In this document: positions 21,388 through 33,916 of the stretch, piece after piece
Position numbering within the stretch: the first letter of the stretch is position 1
How the letters are laid out: every line of letters starts with the position of its first letter
NCBI GenBank assembly: GCA_030549495.1
Contig: JAUIRK010000902.1
Location: 467,001 to 531,000 of the forward strand
Direction of reading: 5' to 3'
DNA length: 64,000 nt
Source: Nectonema munidae
Taxonomy: Eukaryota; Nematomorpha; Nectonematoida; Nectonematidae
Translations under genes and position numbers: made by a program
Notes under the pieces: generated by a model
Databases searched by the model: none
Seen by the model: only the letters and a program-made list of their open reading frames with translations
What the model was told of the DNA's origin: nothing

Positions 21388-21602
21388 ATCAGAGGTCTGG
21401 CAAGACCACCAGGGAGACAACTCGCCAAACTTGCCAGCCTTTTTATATATTTAAATGTGTAAATCGTAAAATGCTTAAAAAATATACTTAAAATTTAAAT
21501 TTTCAAAAAATATTTTACATACATATTGAAAGCCACATTTCAAAAATTCTGCCTAAAAGTTCAAAAAATTTAACTTTGAAATTGCAGTTTTATTTCATAA
21601 AA
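21388..21602 (+). repeat. Direct repeat D, copy 1
   Basis: It matches 27113-27325 in the same orientation over about 210 bp, starting at AGAGGTCTGGCAAGACC and ending at AAATTGCAGTTTTATTTCAT. It is non-coding. The two copies bracket the F tandem array and the foldback palindrome. Confidence 0.9.
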
Positions 21603-21631
21603 ACTATATGATTGGTTGAAATGTTTATGTA

Positions 21632-21636
<5 letters not shown>

Positions 21637-21691
<55 letters not shown>
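21637..21691 (+). repeat. (AAT)n microsatellite
   Basis: About 18 uninterrupted AAT units. Confidence 0.97.
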
Positions 21692-21694
<3 letters not shown>

Positions 21695-21700
21695 AATACC

Positions 21701-22629
21701 AATACTACTTTTTGCAAATTTTTACTTGTTTGATTTGCAGAAAGAATTAAACTGTTTTTCAATATTTCTTTTTCATGATATATATATCATTAGAAGGCTT
21801 ATCGTTTGCTACATACTCTAGAATAATTTATTTTTGCAAAAGTTTTAAAAAATTTTAATAAATGGACTTCACTTCGAAAAATTTTGTCTAAATTTTTGAA
21901 AAAATTGCGGACCACCTTTTTATTGAAGCATAATGTGAAGATTTTTAAAAAAAAATTGAATGAAAATGATATCATTGGAAAGGTATACTTTTTGTGGTTA
22001 ACATAGGCTAGGTTATAAAAATAAATATATTTCCATTTTTCCAAAATCTGCTTTTATGTGAGGTCAATCAAGTTTTATCTAGTTTCAAAAAATACCAATA
22101 TTAAATAACGTTCTTAATTTATATAATATTTTTTCAATATTTTATATTCACAAAGGTAAAATATGATTTCTCACATTTTAAAATTTCATAGTTAAAGAAA
22201 ATTGTCGAAAATTAATATATATTTTTTACTTTTTATGGGTCAGTAGTATAGGTCAGTATAATGTTTTTCTAATAAATTTTAAATTATTTTTGAAGTGAAA
22301 AATTTTGATCGAATGTACAAGATTTGAAGCTATACTCTTTGTGGGTAAAATAGGCTAGGTTTTACAAATAAATATATTTTTATTTTTCCAAAATTCGCTT
22401 TTATGTGAGGTCAGTTAACTTTTATCTAGTTTCAAAAAATACCAATAATTAACGTGATGAGTTTATATATTATTTCTTCAAAATTTTATATTCACAAAGG
22501 TAGAATATGGTTTTTAACATTTTAAAATGTTATAGTTAAATAAAACTGTCGAAAATTAATATATATTTTTTACTTTTTATGGGTCAGTAGTATAGGTCAG
22601 TATAATATTTTTCTAATAAATTTTAAATT
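21701..22629 (+). repeat. Direct repeat E, copy 1 (~930 bp)
   Basis: It matches 33917-34847 in the same orientation, from CCAATACTACTTTTTG to GTATAATATTTTTCTAATAA. Within each copy a ~350-bp subunit is repeated (GTGAGGTCAnTnAACTTTTA near 22060 and 22407). Open frames inside are A/T noise and not conserved, so no gene is called. Confidence 0.9.
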
Positions 22630-25490
22630 ATTTTTCAAGTGAAAAATGTCGATTAAATGTACGAGTTTTGTTTGATAATCGTAGTCTACTTTTATTTATT
22701 TTAGATACAACCTTTCTAATTTTTAACGAAGGGCATTCGTTATATTTATACCGACAGTGTGCGAAGAATAAATCACATTATTGATTGATTTTAGAGCATA
22801 ATTATGCGAAGAACGATTAACACATGTTGCATTACGCGTTTGTGAGCGCAGTGAATTCTTATCTCGCATACGCTTCACCACATCTTTAGCACGCGTGTGT
22901 GGTTTATTTTATCGGGCTAGTGTACGCTTAGTTTATTTGTAGTGTTCCTAGCTTAAATCTTAGTCAAATATTAAAACGCTTATAACTTTCACATTTCTCA
23001 ACAAAATGCATCATGCGATATACCAAATTAAAGCATTTTTTATGGGCTTTCAGAATACATTACTTATATCACAAGTACTGAAGAAATACCATTTTACTGT
23101 TTTTATTTTCTATTGGCTTCATACCATTAATTAGAAGATAAGGGATGCATTTTAAACTAAAGCTCCTTTCATTAGGACAAATTTTTACCTATATTATGTG
23201 ACAATTTCCAACACAATTATAAAGCGACTCTACTCTCAGAATCTAAATTTATTTGTAGATTTTATAAAATAGTATTAGTTTTTTCATTTTTTTATAAATT
23301 AACCTTCGTTTTTTTATTGGTCAGTATAATGTTTTTCTAATAAATTTTAAATTATTTTTGAAGTGAAAAATGTAGATCGAATGTACAAGTTTTTTTGGAT
23401 AATCGTAGTCCACTATTTATTTTTAGATTTTTATAAAATCATTTTAGTTTTCGGTTTTTTATAAATTAACATTAGTTTTTTACTTCTTTTAAATTAATCA
23501 TCCAAAATTTAAGTACGGGTTTGATTTACACTTAGATTCGAAAAAAATATGTTTTGGATAAATATTATTTTTATTATTGTTTACTGCATATAAATTTCTA
23601 AAGAGAAGATAAATAGATCAAAATATGTGTTGTAATCAATTTTTCTCAATAAGTAATCTCATGAATTTATTTTTTTTTCACTATAATCCTAAATTTATTT
23701 CTATATTTTTATAAAATATAGATAATTTTCGAATCTAACACGTGTGCGCATGCATCCACATTGAAGAAATAATGAGTTTTGTTGGATAATCATAGTCTAC
23801 TTTTATTTAGTTTAGATACAACCTTTCTAATTTTTAACGAAAGGCATTCGTTATTTTTATACCGACATTGTGCGAAGAATAAATCACATTATTGATTCTA
23901 AAACGATTGTTATTGATTTTAGCGGTTAACTATGCGAAGAAAGATTAACACATGTTGCATTAGGCGTTTGTGAGCGCAGGAAATTCTTATCTCGCATACG
24001 CTACACCACATCTTTAGCACGCGTGTGTGGTTTATTTTATCGGGCTAGTGTACGCTTAGTTTATTTGTAGTGTTCCTAGCTTAAATCTTAGTCAAATATT
24101 AAAACGCTTATAACTTTCACATTTCTCAACAAAATGCATCATGCGATATACCAAATTAAAGCATTTTTTATGGGCTTTCAGAATACATTACTTATATCAT
24201 AAGTCCTTAAGAAATACCATTTTACTGTTTTTATTTTCCATGGGCTTCATACCATTAATTAGCAGATAAGGGATGCATTTTAAACTAAAGCTCCTTTCAT
24301 TAGGACAAATTTTTACCTATATTATGTGACAATTTCCAGCACAATTATAAATCGACTCTACTCTCAGAATCTAAATTTATTTGTAGATTTTTATAAAATA
24401 GTATTAGTTTTTCCTTTTTTTAATAAATTAACCTTGGTTTTTTTTTGGTCAGTATAATGTTTATCTAATAAATTTAAAATTATTTTTGAAGTGAAAAATG
24501 TAGATCGAATGTACAAGTTTTGTTGGATAATCGTAGTCCACTATTTATTCTTAGATTTTTATAAAATCATTTTAGTTTTCGGTTTTTTATAAATTAACAT
24601 TAGTTTTTTACTTTTTTTGAATTAATCATCCAAAATTTAAGTGCGAGTTTGATTTACACTTTGATTCGAAAAAAATATGTTTTGGATAAATATTATTTTT
24701 ATTATTGTTTACTTCATATAAATTTCTAAAGAGAAGATAAATAGATCAAAATATGTGTTTTAATCAATTTTTCTCAATAAGTAATCTCATGAATTTATTT
24801 TTTTTCACGTGTTTTAATAAGTTTTTCTCAATAAGTAATCTCATGAATTTATTTTTTTTCACTATAGTCCTAAATTTATTTCTATATTTTTATAAAATAA
24901 TTATAATTTTCGAATCTAACACGTGTGCGCATGCATCCACATTGAAGAAAAAATGAGTTTTGTTGGATAATAATCATAGTCTACTTTTATTTAGTTTAGA
25001 TACAACCTTTCTAATTTTTAAAGAAGCGCACTCGTTATTTTTATACCGACAGTGTGCGAAGAATAAATCACATTATTGATTCTAAAACGATTGTTATTGA
25101 TTTTAGAGCATAACTAAGCGAAGAAAGATTAACACATGTTGCATTACGCGTTTGTGAGCGCAGGAAATTCTTATCTCGCATACGCTACACCACATCTTTA
25201 GCACGCGTGTGTGGTTTATTATATCGGTCTAGTGTACGCTTAGTTTATTTGTAGTGTTCCTAGCTTAAATTTTAGTCAAATATTAAAACGCTTATAACTT
25301 TCACATTTCTCAACAAAATGCATCCTGCGATATACCAAATTAAAGCATTTTTTATTGGCTTTCAGAATACATTACTTATATCATAAGTCCTTAAGAAATA
25401 CCATTTTACTGTTTATATTTTCCATGTGCTTCATACCATTAATTAGCACATAAGGGATGCATTTTAAACTAAAACAGTAATATATTTGAA
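22630..25490 (+). repeat. F tandem array, ~2.5 units of 1.1-1.2 kb
   Basis: Three unit starts are marked by GATAATCnTAGTCTACTTTT near 22675, 23790 and 24970. Each unit has a GC-richer core (AACACATGTTGCATTACGCG, TCTTTAGCACGCGTGTGTGG) followed by AACGCTTATAACTTTCACAT. The third unit is cut short near 25490, just before the foldback element. The motif GGTCAGTATAATnTTTnTCT also occurs in repeat E, so E and F are related. No open frame is conserved between units; the 24753-24956 frame contains a local 55-bp duplication only. Confidence 0.85.
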
Positions 25491-25548
25491 GAAATATTTT
25501 TTCAGTATAAAGAGCTTAGAAAACTCTTCTCTAATATGTAATGATATA

Positions 25549-27108
25549 TTCTCATAACCTGTACGGTTGAACGCGGGTAGACAACTTGCGTGTTATCTCC
25601 AACCCGTATATTACGATGATTCTTCTCCAACCTGTATTCTACGATGATTCATCTCCAAACTATATACTACAATGATTCATCTCCAACCTGTATACTACGA
25701 TGATTCGTCTCCAACCTGTTTACTAGGATGATTCATCTTCAATTTGTATACTACGATGGTTTCTATTCCATATACAAATAACTAGGGAGACAATGTTCAA
25801 CTTTCTGTTCACATTCTGCTAGATGTAAGATTTGATATACCTCATTCGGGGAAACGATGCTACATAAGTTATTACCTATATACATTATACCTGTATACTA
25901 CGTTGGTTCATCTCCAACCTGTATACCGCGATAATTCATATCAAAGAATCGAAAAATATTCTTTAAAAAATCAAAAAATATCAAACTTTCTGTTCATATT
26001 TTGCTACCTCATACGATGTTACAAAAGTTATTACTTATACTTTGCAATTTGCACGATTTTAAATTTTATATTTGACAAATAATCAAAATAAAATTCTGTA
26101 TCAAACTTTCTGTTCATATTTTGCTACCTCATACGATGTTACAAAAGTTATTACCTATACTTTGCAATTTGCACGATTTTAAATATTATATTTGTCGAAT
26201 AATCAAAGAATCGAAAAATGTTGAAATCAAAAAATATTTATTCTTTTTAAATATATCGTTAGCTCCCCTTACTTTTAAAATTGAAAGATAAACCTAGTTT
26301 TTAATTATTAATTTTTATCAAATTATGCACATACGAAACTAAAAGTAAGGGGAGCCAACGATATATTTAAAAAGAATAAATATTTTTTGATTTGAACATT
26401 TTTCGATTCTTTGATTATTCGACAAATATAATATTTAAAATCGTGCAAATTGCAAAGTATAGGTAATAACTTCTGTAACATCGTATAAGGTAGAAAAATA
26501 TGAACAGAAAGTTTGATATTTTTTGATTTTTTAAAGAATATTTTTCGATTCTTTGATTACAGAATTTTATTTTGATTATTTGACAAATATAAAATTTAAA
26601 ATCGTGCAAATTGCAAAGTATAGGTAATAACTTTTGTAACATCGGATAAGGTAGCAAAATATGAACAGAAAGTTTGATATTTTTTGATTTTTTAAAGAAT
26701 ATTTTTCGATTCTTTGATATGAATTATCGCGGTATACAGGTTGGAGATGAACCAACGTAGTATACAGGTATAATGTATATAGGTAATAACTTATGTAGCA
26801 TCGTCTCCCCGAATGAGGTATATCAAATCTTACATCTAGCAGAATGTGAACAGAAAGTTGAACATTGTCTCCCTAGTTATTTGTACATGGAATAGAAACC
26901 ATCGTAGTATACAGGTTGAAGATGGATCATCCTAGTAAACAGGTTGGAGATGAATCATCATAGTATACAGGTTGGAGATGAATCATTGTAGTATATAGTT
27001 TGGAGATGAATCATCGTAGAATACAGGTTGGAGAAGAATCATCGTAATATACGGGTTGGAGATAACACGCAAGTTGTCTACCCGCGTTCAACCGTACAGG
27101 TTATGAGA
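25549..27108. mobile_element. Foldback palindrome, ~730-bp arms
   Basis: The arms 25549-26277 and 26340-27108 are inverted copies separated by about 62 bp. The outer ends read CTCATAACCTGTACGGTTGA and its complement; the inner ends read TATCGTTnGCTCCCCTTACT. Each arm holds a 28-bp minisatellite (CCAACCTGTATACTACGATG) with about six units (25595-25760 and 26885-27065). Long arms made of short tandem repeats are the hallmark of Foldback-type DNA elements. No transposase is present. It lies between the F array and repeat D copy 2; the flanks at the outer ends are both ATAT-rich, so no target duplication could be fixed. Confidence 0.85.
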
Positions 27109-27112
27109 TATC

Positions 27113-27325
27113 AGAGGTCTGGCAAGACCTCCGGGGAGACAACTCGCCAAACTTGCCAGCCTTATTATATATTTAAATGTGTAAATCGTAAAATGCTTAA
27201 AAAATATACTTAAAATAAAAATTTTCAAAAATATTTTACATACATATTGAAAGCCACATTTCAAAAATTCTACTTAAAAGTTCAAAAAATTTAACTTTGA
27301 AATTGCAGTTTTATTTCATGGGTAG
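27113..27325 (+). repeat. Direct repeat D, copy 2
   Basis: Second copy of 21388-21602. A short open frame covering the foldback end and this repeat (27028-27213) is not a gene. Confidence 0.9.
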
Positions 27326-27734
27326 TTGTAAAATAAGCTGCAAAAAAAGCTGCAAAAGTAAAGCCTGATTTCGAATAAACGAAAAGAGATAACAGAGTGA
27401 AAATTTACTTACATATAAAACTCGAGTCTCTAATTCAGAAAAAAATCAAATCAAGTTATATATATTAAAAAAATATTATATTTTAGTGATAATAAGTCAA
27501 AATTTATGGATTTTTCTTCCATTTCTGTTACCTCGATGGTGGCAATAATGTCTATGCGAATTAATTTATGTAAAAAAATATATTTTCATTTAAAAAAAAT
27601 TAATTTTCAAAAATATTTAGTTAAATTTTTAATTTCTTTAATCTTTTTATTCTCTTTTGTTTTTAAAGATGATCATTATTCAAAATATCAAATAAAAAAT
27701 ATATTTATTATATTATTTTTATATTATTATTATT
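27326..27734. other. AT-rich DNA, nothing recognised
   Basis: The 76-codon frame at 27506-27736 is a Phe/Ile/Lys-rich reading of AT-rich DNA and stops at the hAT insertion site. It is not supported as a gene. Confidence 0.5.
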
Positions 27735-27742
27735 GATTTGAG

Positions 27743-28933
27743 CAGTGGCGTAGGAAAGCTAAAAAAACTGGGGGGTATAATAAAATTATATTGAAGTTTT
27801 TTAAGCAAAATTTTTTTGTACAATAGTAAGTCTTTAAATTTAAGAAATTTATTATATTTAAAATGAAAAAGAGGAAAAACTACATTTTATATAATAAAAA
27901 AAACAATTGCACAAATAGACATAAAAATATACTAAAAACCAAAAGTATCACGCTTTTTTTCATTTGATTTAGCAAACTGATCAGCAAGTAATTCAATAGA
28001 TACTTTATCAAGAAGCCCTTGGTGTATGTTACAAACAGCAACAGAGTTAAGTCTTGCTTGACTCATAGTGTTTCTAAACCACGTTTTTAATCTTCTGAGA
28101 GCACTAAAGCTGCGTTCACATTGGCTCGAAGAAACAGGGCATACGAGCAAAAGTTTGATCAACATAAAAACTTGAGGAAAGAGCATACGAACTTCTTCAT
28201 TCATGTTTAGATAATTTTTTCTTGCCTCTTCAAGATTATTTGAGTTTGTCTTTCGTTTAAACATTGCAAGCTCTATTTTTAAAGTTTCCAAATGTATTTC
28301 TGGATATTGACATAAAACTTCATAATTTGATATTTTTCCTGAACTTAAAGTGTTCTCAAGAATTTTGTATATAAAAAGATCAGGCTTGCAAGTATCATAC
28401 ATTTCTTTCATTTTCAAAATTATTGAATCTAAAACCTGAAATATTGTTGCTTATAATAGTCTTTAATATCCTTCGAATCTTCACTTAATAAATCAATTTC
28501 CTTCTTTCTTTTCCGTCTGACATTTAACGGTTCTAACTGAAATTTTCTAATTTCTTTGGCTGAATTTTCGTATATGAGGTCAAACTCATTATCGAATTTC
28601 CATGAAGAAATTTGGTCAATTATAATTTTAACATCTTGAAGAGTATCTGTGAAAAAAAATATATTAGCATAGACACACATCTAAGCATATCACATGATTT
28701 AAACTTTCACAAACAGATATAGTTATATATTAGTGTGCAGGTTAGTCTTTGACTCTTTGAATCAGGTGTCAAGTATACGGTAAAAAATATTCACTGACAT
28801 TACATATGATTTTAAGTTTTTAATTACTATATATAAAATTACCTACACTAAACCTGAGGGGGGGATAATTTGCATTATTTTCCAATGTGGAGGATATACA
28901 TCCCCTCCTATCCCCATGGTTCCTACGCCCTTG
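27743..28933 (-). mobile_element. Deleted hAT transposon with 8-bp target duplication
   Basis: The left end CAGTGGCGTAGGAA and right end (reversed) CAAGGGCGTAGGAA are inverted repeats of hAT form. GATTTGAG flanks the element perfectly at 27735-27742 and 28934-28941. The 1191-bp interior keeps only the C-terminal part of the transposase on the minus strand. A perfect target duplication suggests a fairly recent insertion of an already deleted copy, presumably mobilised by a full-length relative elsewhere. Confidence 0.95.
27932..28680 (-). pseudogene. hAT transposase, C-terminal fragment
   Basis: The 161-codon frame ending at 27932 carries the hAT dimerisation domain: LLVCPVSSSQCERSFSALRR, LKTWFRNTMSQARLNSVAVC and N-I-H-Q, at about residues 90-135. 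This style (S-S-S-x-x-E-R-S-F-S-A-L-x-R-L-K-T-W-x-R) is that of the ZMYM/TTF-type hAT group. An upstream frame (28429-28680) with LNVRRKRKKEIDLLSEDSKD is probably the preceding part, and there is a gap or shift between them. The catalytic Asp region is absent. Confidence 0.88.
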
Positions 28934-28941
28934 GATTTGAG

Positions 28942-31930
28942 AATAGATAAAGCTCGTCAAAGATAAGCGTTAACGATAAATGCTCACGTACAGCCACTAG
29001 ATGCAAATTCAAACCTCAAAGTTTGAACACAAAAGTGGAACTGAGACTTCAATAGAAGAAAGAGGTCTTTTACACTGTGTACGCTTAGTTATGATGATCA
29101 AATACAAGAGTACATACAATTTCTAGTTTTAACTAACACCTTGTATGCAGAATTAAGTATATATTTATTTTGATATAATTTAATTCACTTAATATACTGA
29201 GCACTTCTTTTGTCATCACTTTCTTAAATATGCTGAGCACTTCTTTTCATTTGGATCTTTCTAAATACAAATATACCGTGATTTTAATAAACAATTTATT
29301 GCAGATCTGATTGTGATATTTTTTAAAAATTACTATCCTGTCAAAAAATTTATTAAATCAAGAAATTTCGAAATTAAAAACAATAATAAATTTTAAATGC
29401 ATAATTTTTCAATAAATATAGTATTTATTTACTTAATACACCATTTTATGATGTATAATCTGTCAGTAAATTACCTAACTGACAAATTTACTTTCACCGG
29501 AGAAGCTATCTGAATAATTTCATATTTTCTAAAACACTTAATTTTACATAACTACACCAACATCAATGAATTTTTAAGGGAGTTTACCCTTACCTTTAAT
29601 GTTTATAATATTTTAATATCTACCAAAAAGTCGAGTCTTTGGGATCCAAAAAATCCTTTAAGTTATCCGAAGTTCGAGTTAAACGAATGATCAGTATCAT
29701 ATATTTTCTTGAATGAAGAGCAGTTCTGTGATACTTCCAGGTACAAATTTAAGGGAGCAAAACCTCAAAAAAATTGAATTCATTTTATTTTATAAAAAAA
29801 ATAACGAGAGTATATATACAAAATTACGATAATTTACGTTGAAAAGGGCATAAAATTTTGTGCCTACACGCTTAAAGATAATAATAAAATATGGTACAAT
29901 AATTCAAAACAAATCATAGGGCTGCAAATATCTCAGCGCTGAAAATGCCTCACAACGAAATGAATGAAAGCATGTGTAATTCACACTTTTATTGATTTTT
30001 CATAAAAACTTTGTATTCAAAGCCTCTGAAATATATTGCAACATGATGAACTGCAATTCACAGATAGCATTGAAATTTTTATCCCGAATAATTTAAGTTA
30101 TAAATTGATATCAGAAAAAGCATGAATTACTTCGATTTAACCGAAAATTCCACCTATCTGATTTTGAGTTAAACGAAAATTTAGCATGTGTAGATATGAC
30201 TGAGACAGGTACAGCAACTCGAGTTATCGAGAGCTTACTACTAGATGTTTATCTATAAACTATTATGCTAGGATAAATTTAAAATGATATCTAAATATAA
30301 AAACTTTCATTTTATTAAATTGTCAATTTTTATAAATATTATAATATAGATACATTATAATAAATTTTTTTCCTAAGAGAAATCCTCTTTTTACGAAATT
30401 CGAATAAATTTTGATAAAATTTCAAAAACCAGCCAGATAAATTAGTACTAAGAAAATTTTCCCAAAGTTATTAAAAATCAATGACTTTAAAATTTCCTAA
30501 ATATCTGCCAACGTGAAAAATTATTTTTTTTTAAGATTTTCTTGACAAAAATATTGCCACCTTTGGATATATACTTCGAAGAATATTTTTTTTATTTTCC
30601 CCATCATTTGTTGGAAAAAATATTCTTTTAAAGATTTTCATTTAAATTTGTGCAGGAAAATTAATTTTTTTAACCTTTTACCTTTCGAAGTTATCATTTC
30701 TCAACTTAATAAAAAGAATCAAGTTTTTTATGTTGACTTTTTCACGAAAATGATTTCTGTTAAGGTACCAAATTTTAAAATTTAACACAAAATTTGATTT
30801 TCAGAAGAATTTTTGAAACTGGATTTCCAATTTTTCAAAAATAATAATAAGTCCACTTTTCCGTTTAAAGCCATTACCAAATTTATGTAAAAATGAGTTT
30901 TGAACAATTTTTAATACACTTTCAAAAGAATTTTCCTTTTCAAACGATGCCTATCGTTAAGACAGTTTACTTCATTGATGTATAAAATGTTTTTAGAATA
31001 CAAAAATAATTATTCTGTAAAATTTAGTTAATATCTGTTGCGGGTATTATTAAAAAACCTTACAATTAAAAATGCGAGCTGATCATTATTGCCTAAACTT
31101 AATTCAAGGGTTTTCAAATAAATTTTGTTAATCATGTTGTATATGATTGGATACTTTGGTCGACACTTTAAAATTTCTTCATAAGTGCAGAATCTTTCAT
31201 TAGGGCGGGAGACACTGTACTATTTTTTGAACAACTGGTTAAGTTTAACAATTTTTAAGATAAAATACAAACTTTCTAATAAAGTTTTCTAATTAAAAAC
31301 ATGCTTCATCTTAAATAAAAATGGCTTTCCTAATAGATTTATTGAAAATAATGAAAATTTTAAAATAAAAACGAATAATAGTACACTAAATAATTGTGTA
31401 AGAGAAAACAAAAAATAAAAATTAAAGAGTTTTCAGAACTACGAAGACTTTTACAGAGTTCTTATTTGACTAAACACAATTCATCCTGATAAATAAAAAT
31501 CTGAAAAAAAATTAAAGCGATTCATGAAATTGATGAAAAAATTAATCATAAGTTCCATACCTAAATACTTTTTAGGTTTCTAGATTCATCGATTTCTTGT
31601 TACTTGCAATATTAAAAACTTTTATCTTACCGGAATAAATGAATACAGGAATATTGAATTAGAAAAAAATTTAAAAAGTGAAATCAGATAATTTTCTATA
31701 TTTCTTATCATTTTTCATAAAATTTTGAATACACTGAAATAAGAAAAAGACATTATATAAAACTGTTTTTAGATAAAATACTTTCAGAATAATTATTGAT
31801 CATTAATTTTGTTAAAAGTTAAGTAAGGTAACAAATACGAATATGGTAAAAAAGTTGTTTTAAGAGTTGATTTTGAAATTACTTGACCTTGATTTATTAT
31901 AAAATCTTAAAAAAATATTTAATATGAACT
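28942..31930. other. Long AT-rich stretch, possible pogo-type MITE
   Basis: No gene is seen in 3 kb. Near 29625-30240 there are inverted motifs of the pogo/Tigger kind: AAGTTCGAGTTAAACGAA at about 29668 and AACTCGAGTTATCGAGAGC at about 30215, with TTTTGAGTTAAACGAAAA at 30165. The ends do not align cleanly, so a relic MITE is only suggested. Confidence 0.3.
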
Positions 31931-31939
31931 TATAATAAA

Positions 31940-33590
31940 GAATTAAGGAAAAAAGTTAAATTTCTTACAGATAAAGCAGAGATCAGCCTCGAAAATGTTT
32001 ACAGAAAAGCAAAGATTGACCTTCAAAAAAAGTTGAATGAACTTATGAAAAAAAATAAATAAAAAATTTAAGTTCCTTACACAGAAAGCAAAAGTCAATC
32101 TTAAAATTTTTTTAACGTAATTATAGGGAAATATAAGCAAAAAGTAAAGTTTGTTACAGAGAGAGCAAAGATCAACCTTTAAAAATTGAACTTATAAAAA
32201 GAATTAAAGAAAAAATTTTAATTTCTTACAGATAAAGCAAAGATCCGCCTTGAAAAAGTTTAATATAATAGGGGATGATAAAAAGTTTACAGAAAATTAA
32301 AGATTGACCTTCAAAAAAAGTTGAATGAACTTATGAAAAAAAATAAGTAAAAAATTTAAGTTCCTTACACAGAAAGCAAATGTCAACCTTAAAAAATAAA
32401 TTAAAGAAAAGCAAACATTGACCTTCCAAAAAAGTTGAATGAACTTATGAAAATAAATAAATAAAAAATTTAAGTTCGTAAAGCAAAAGTCACCCTTAAA
32501 AAATTTTTAACGTAATTATAAGGAAATATAAGTAAAAAGTAAATTTTGTTACAGAGAGAGCAAAGATCAACCTTTAAAAATGTTTAATATGAACTTATAA
32601 AAAAGAATTAAAGAAAAAATTTTAATTTCTCACAGATAAAGCAAAGATCCGCCTTAAAAAAGTTTAATATAATAGGGGATGATAAAAAAGTTTACAGAAA
32701 ATTAAAGATTGACCTTCAAAAAAAGTTGAATGAACTTATGAAAAAAAATAAGTAAAAAATTTAAGTTCCTTACACAGAAAGCAAATGTCAACCTTAAAAA
32801 ATAAATTGAGTAAAAATATTAATCTTACAGAAAACGCAAAAATCAGCCTTGAAAAAAGTTTAATATAATAGGGGATGAACTTATAAAAAAGTTTACAGAA
32901 AAGCAAACATTGACCTTCAAAAAAAGTTGAATGAACTTATGAAAATAAATAAATAAAAATTTAAGTTCGTAAAGCAAAAGTCAGCCTTAAAAAATTTTTA
33001 ACGTAATTATAAGGAAATATAAGTAAAAAGTAAATTTTGTTACAGAGAGAGCAAAGATCAACCTTTAAAAATGTTTAATATGAACTTATAAAAAAGAATT
33101 AAAGAAAAAATTTTAATTTCTTACAGATAAAGCAAAGATCCGCCTTAAAAAGGTTTAATATAATAGGGGATGATAAAAAAGTTTACAGAAAATTAAAGAT
33201 TGACCTTCAAAAAAAGTTGAATGAACTTATGAAAAAAAATAAGTAAAAAATTTAAGTTCCTGACACAGAAAGCAAAAGTCAACCTTAAAAATTTTTAACG
33301 TAATTATACGAAAAATCAGTAAAAAGTAAAGTTTGTTACAGCGAGAGCAAAGATCAACCTTAAAAATATTTAATATGAACTTATAATAAAGAATTAAGGA
33401 AACAAGTTAAATTTCTTACAGATAAAGCAAAGATCCGCCTTGAAAAAGTTAAATATAATAGAGGATGAACTTATAAAATAAATTAAGTAAAAATATTAAG
33501 GCCAACCTTCAAAAAAAATATTATAATAAGCGAAGAACTTATAAAAACAATTATAAATAAGTTAAGTTTCTTACAGAAAAATTCAAACTA
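31940..33590. repeat. Complex A-rich tandem repeat region
   Basis: Short modules recur in varying order: ACAGAGAGAGCAAAGATCAA, TACAGATAAAGCAAAGATCC, GATTGACCTTCAAAAAAAGT and ACACAGAAAGCAAAnGTCAA. Each ends in CTT followed by an A-run and is spaced about 80-100 bp from the next. Larger blocks (about 400-480 bp) repeat near 32160, 32560 and 33045. Reading frames are interrupted, so this looks like non-coding repeat expansion. Confidence 0.8.
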
Positions 33591-33916
33591 TAAAAAAAAT
33601 TTGAAATAGAAAACAAGAAAATGGTTGTAATTATATTTTAGGAGAAAATAAAAGAATTCGCCATTTTTAAAAATCCAAAAAAATGGCCGTCGAATTTGCA
33701 GCTTATTTTACCCTTAAAATGGTTCCCAAAAATTTCGGAAAAGTTTGAGAGGCTATCATACAAATTCTAGGGAACAGATTTAATTGTAACTTTGAATATA
33801 TATATTGTATATTATATTTAGTTTATATGCAAAATTTAAATTAAATTGTCAAATTATTTACAAAGTTATTTAACTTTATATTTGAAGCTATTTTTGCAGC
33901 TTATTTTACATAGACC

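Noticed and set aside
24753-24956. 67-codon frame with an internal duplicated peptide
   Set aside because: It is a local duplication of AT-rich DNA inside a tandem repeat, and the equivalent frame is not kept in the sister units.
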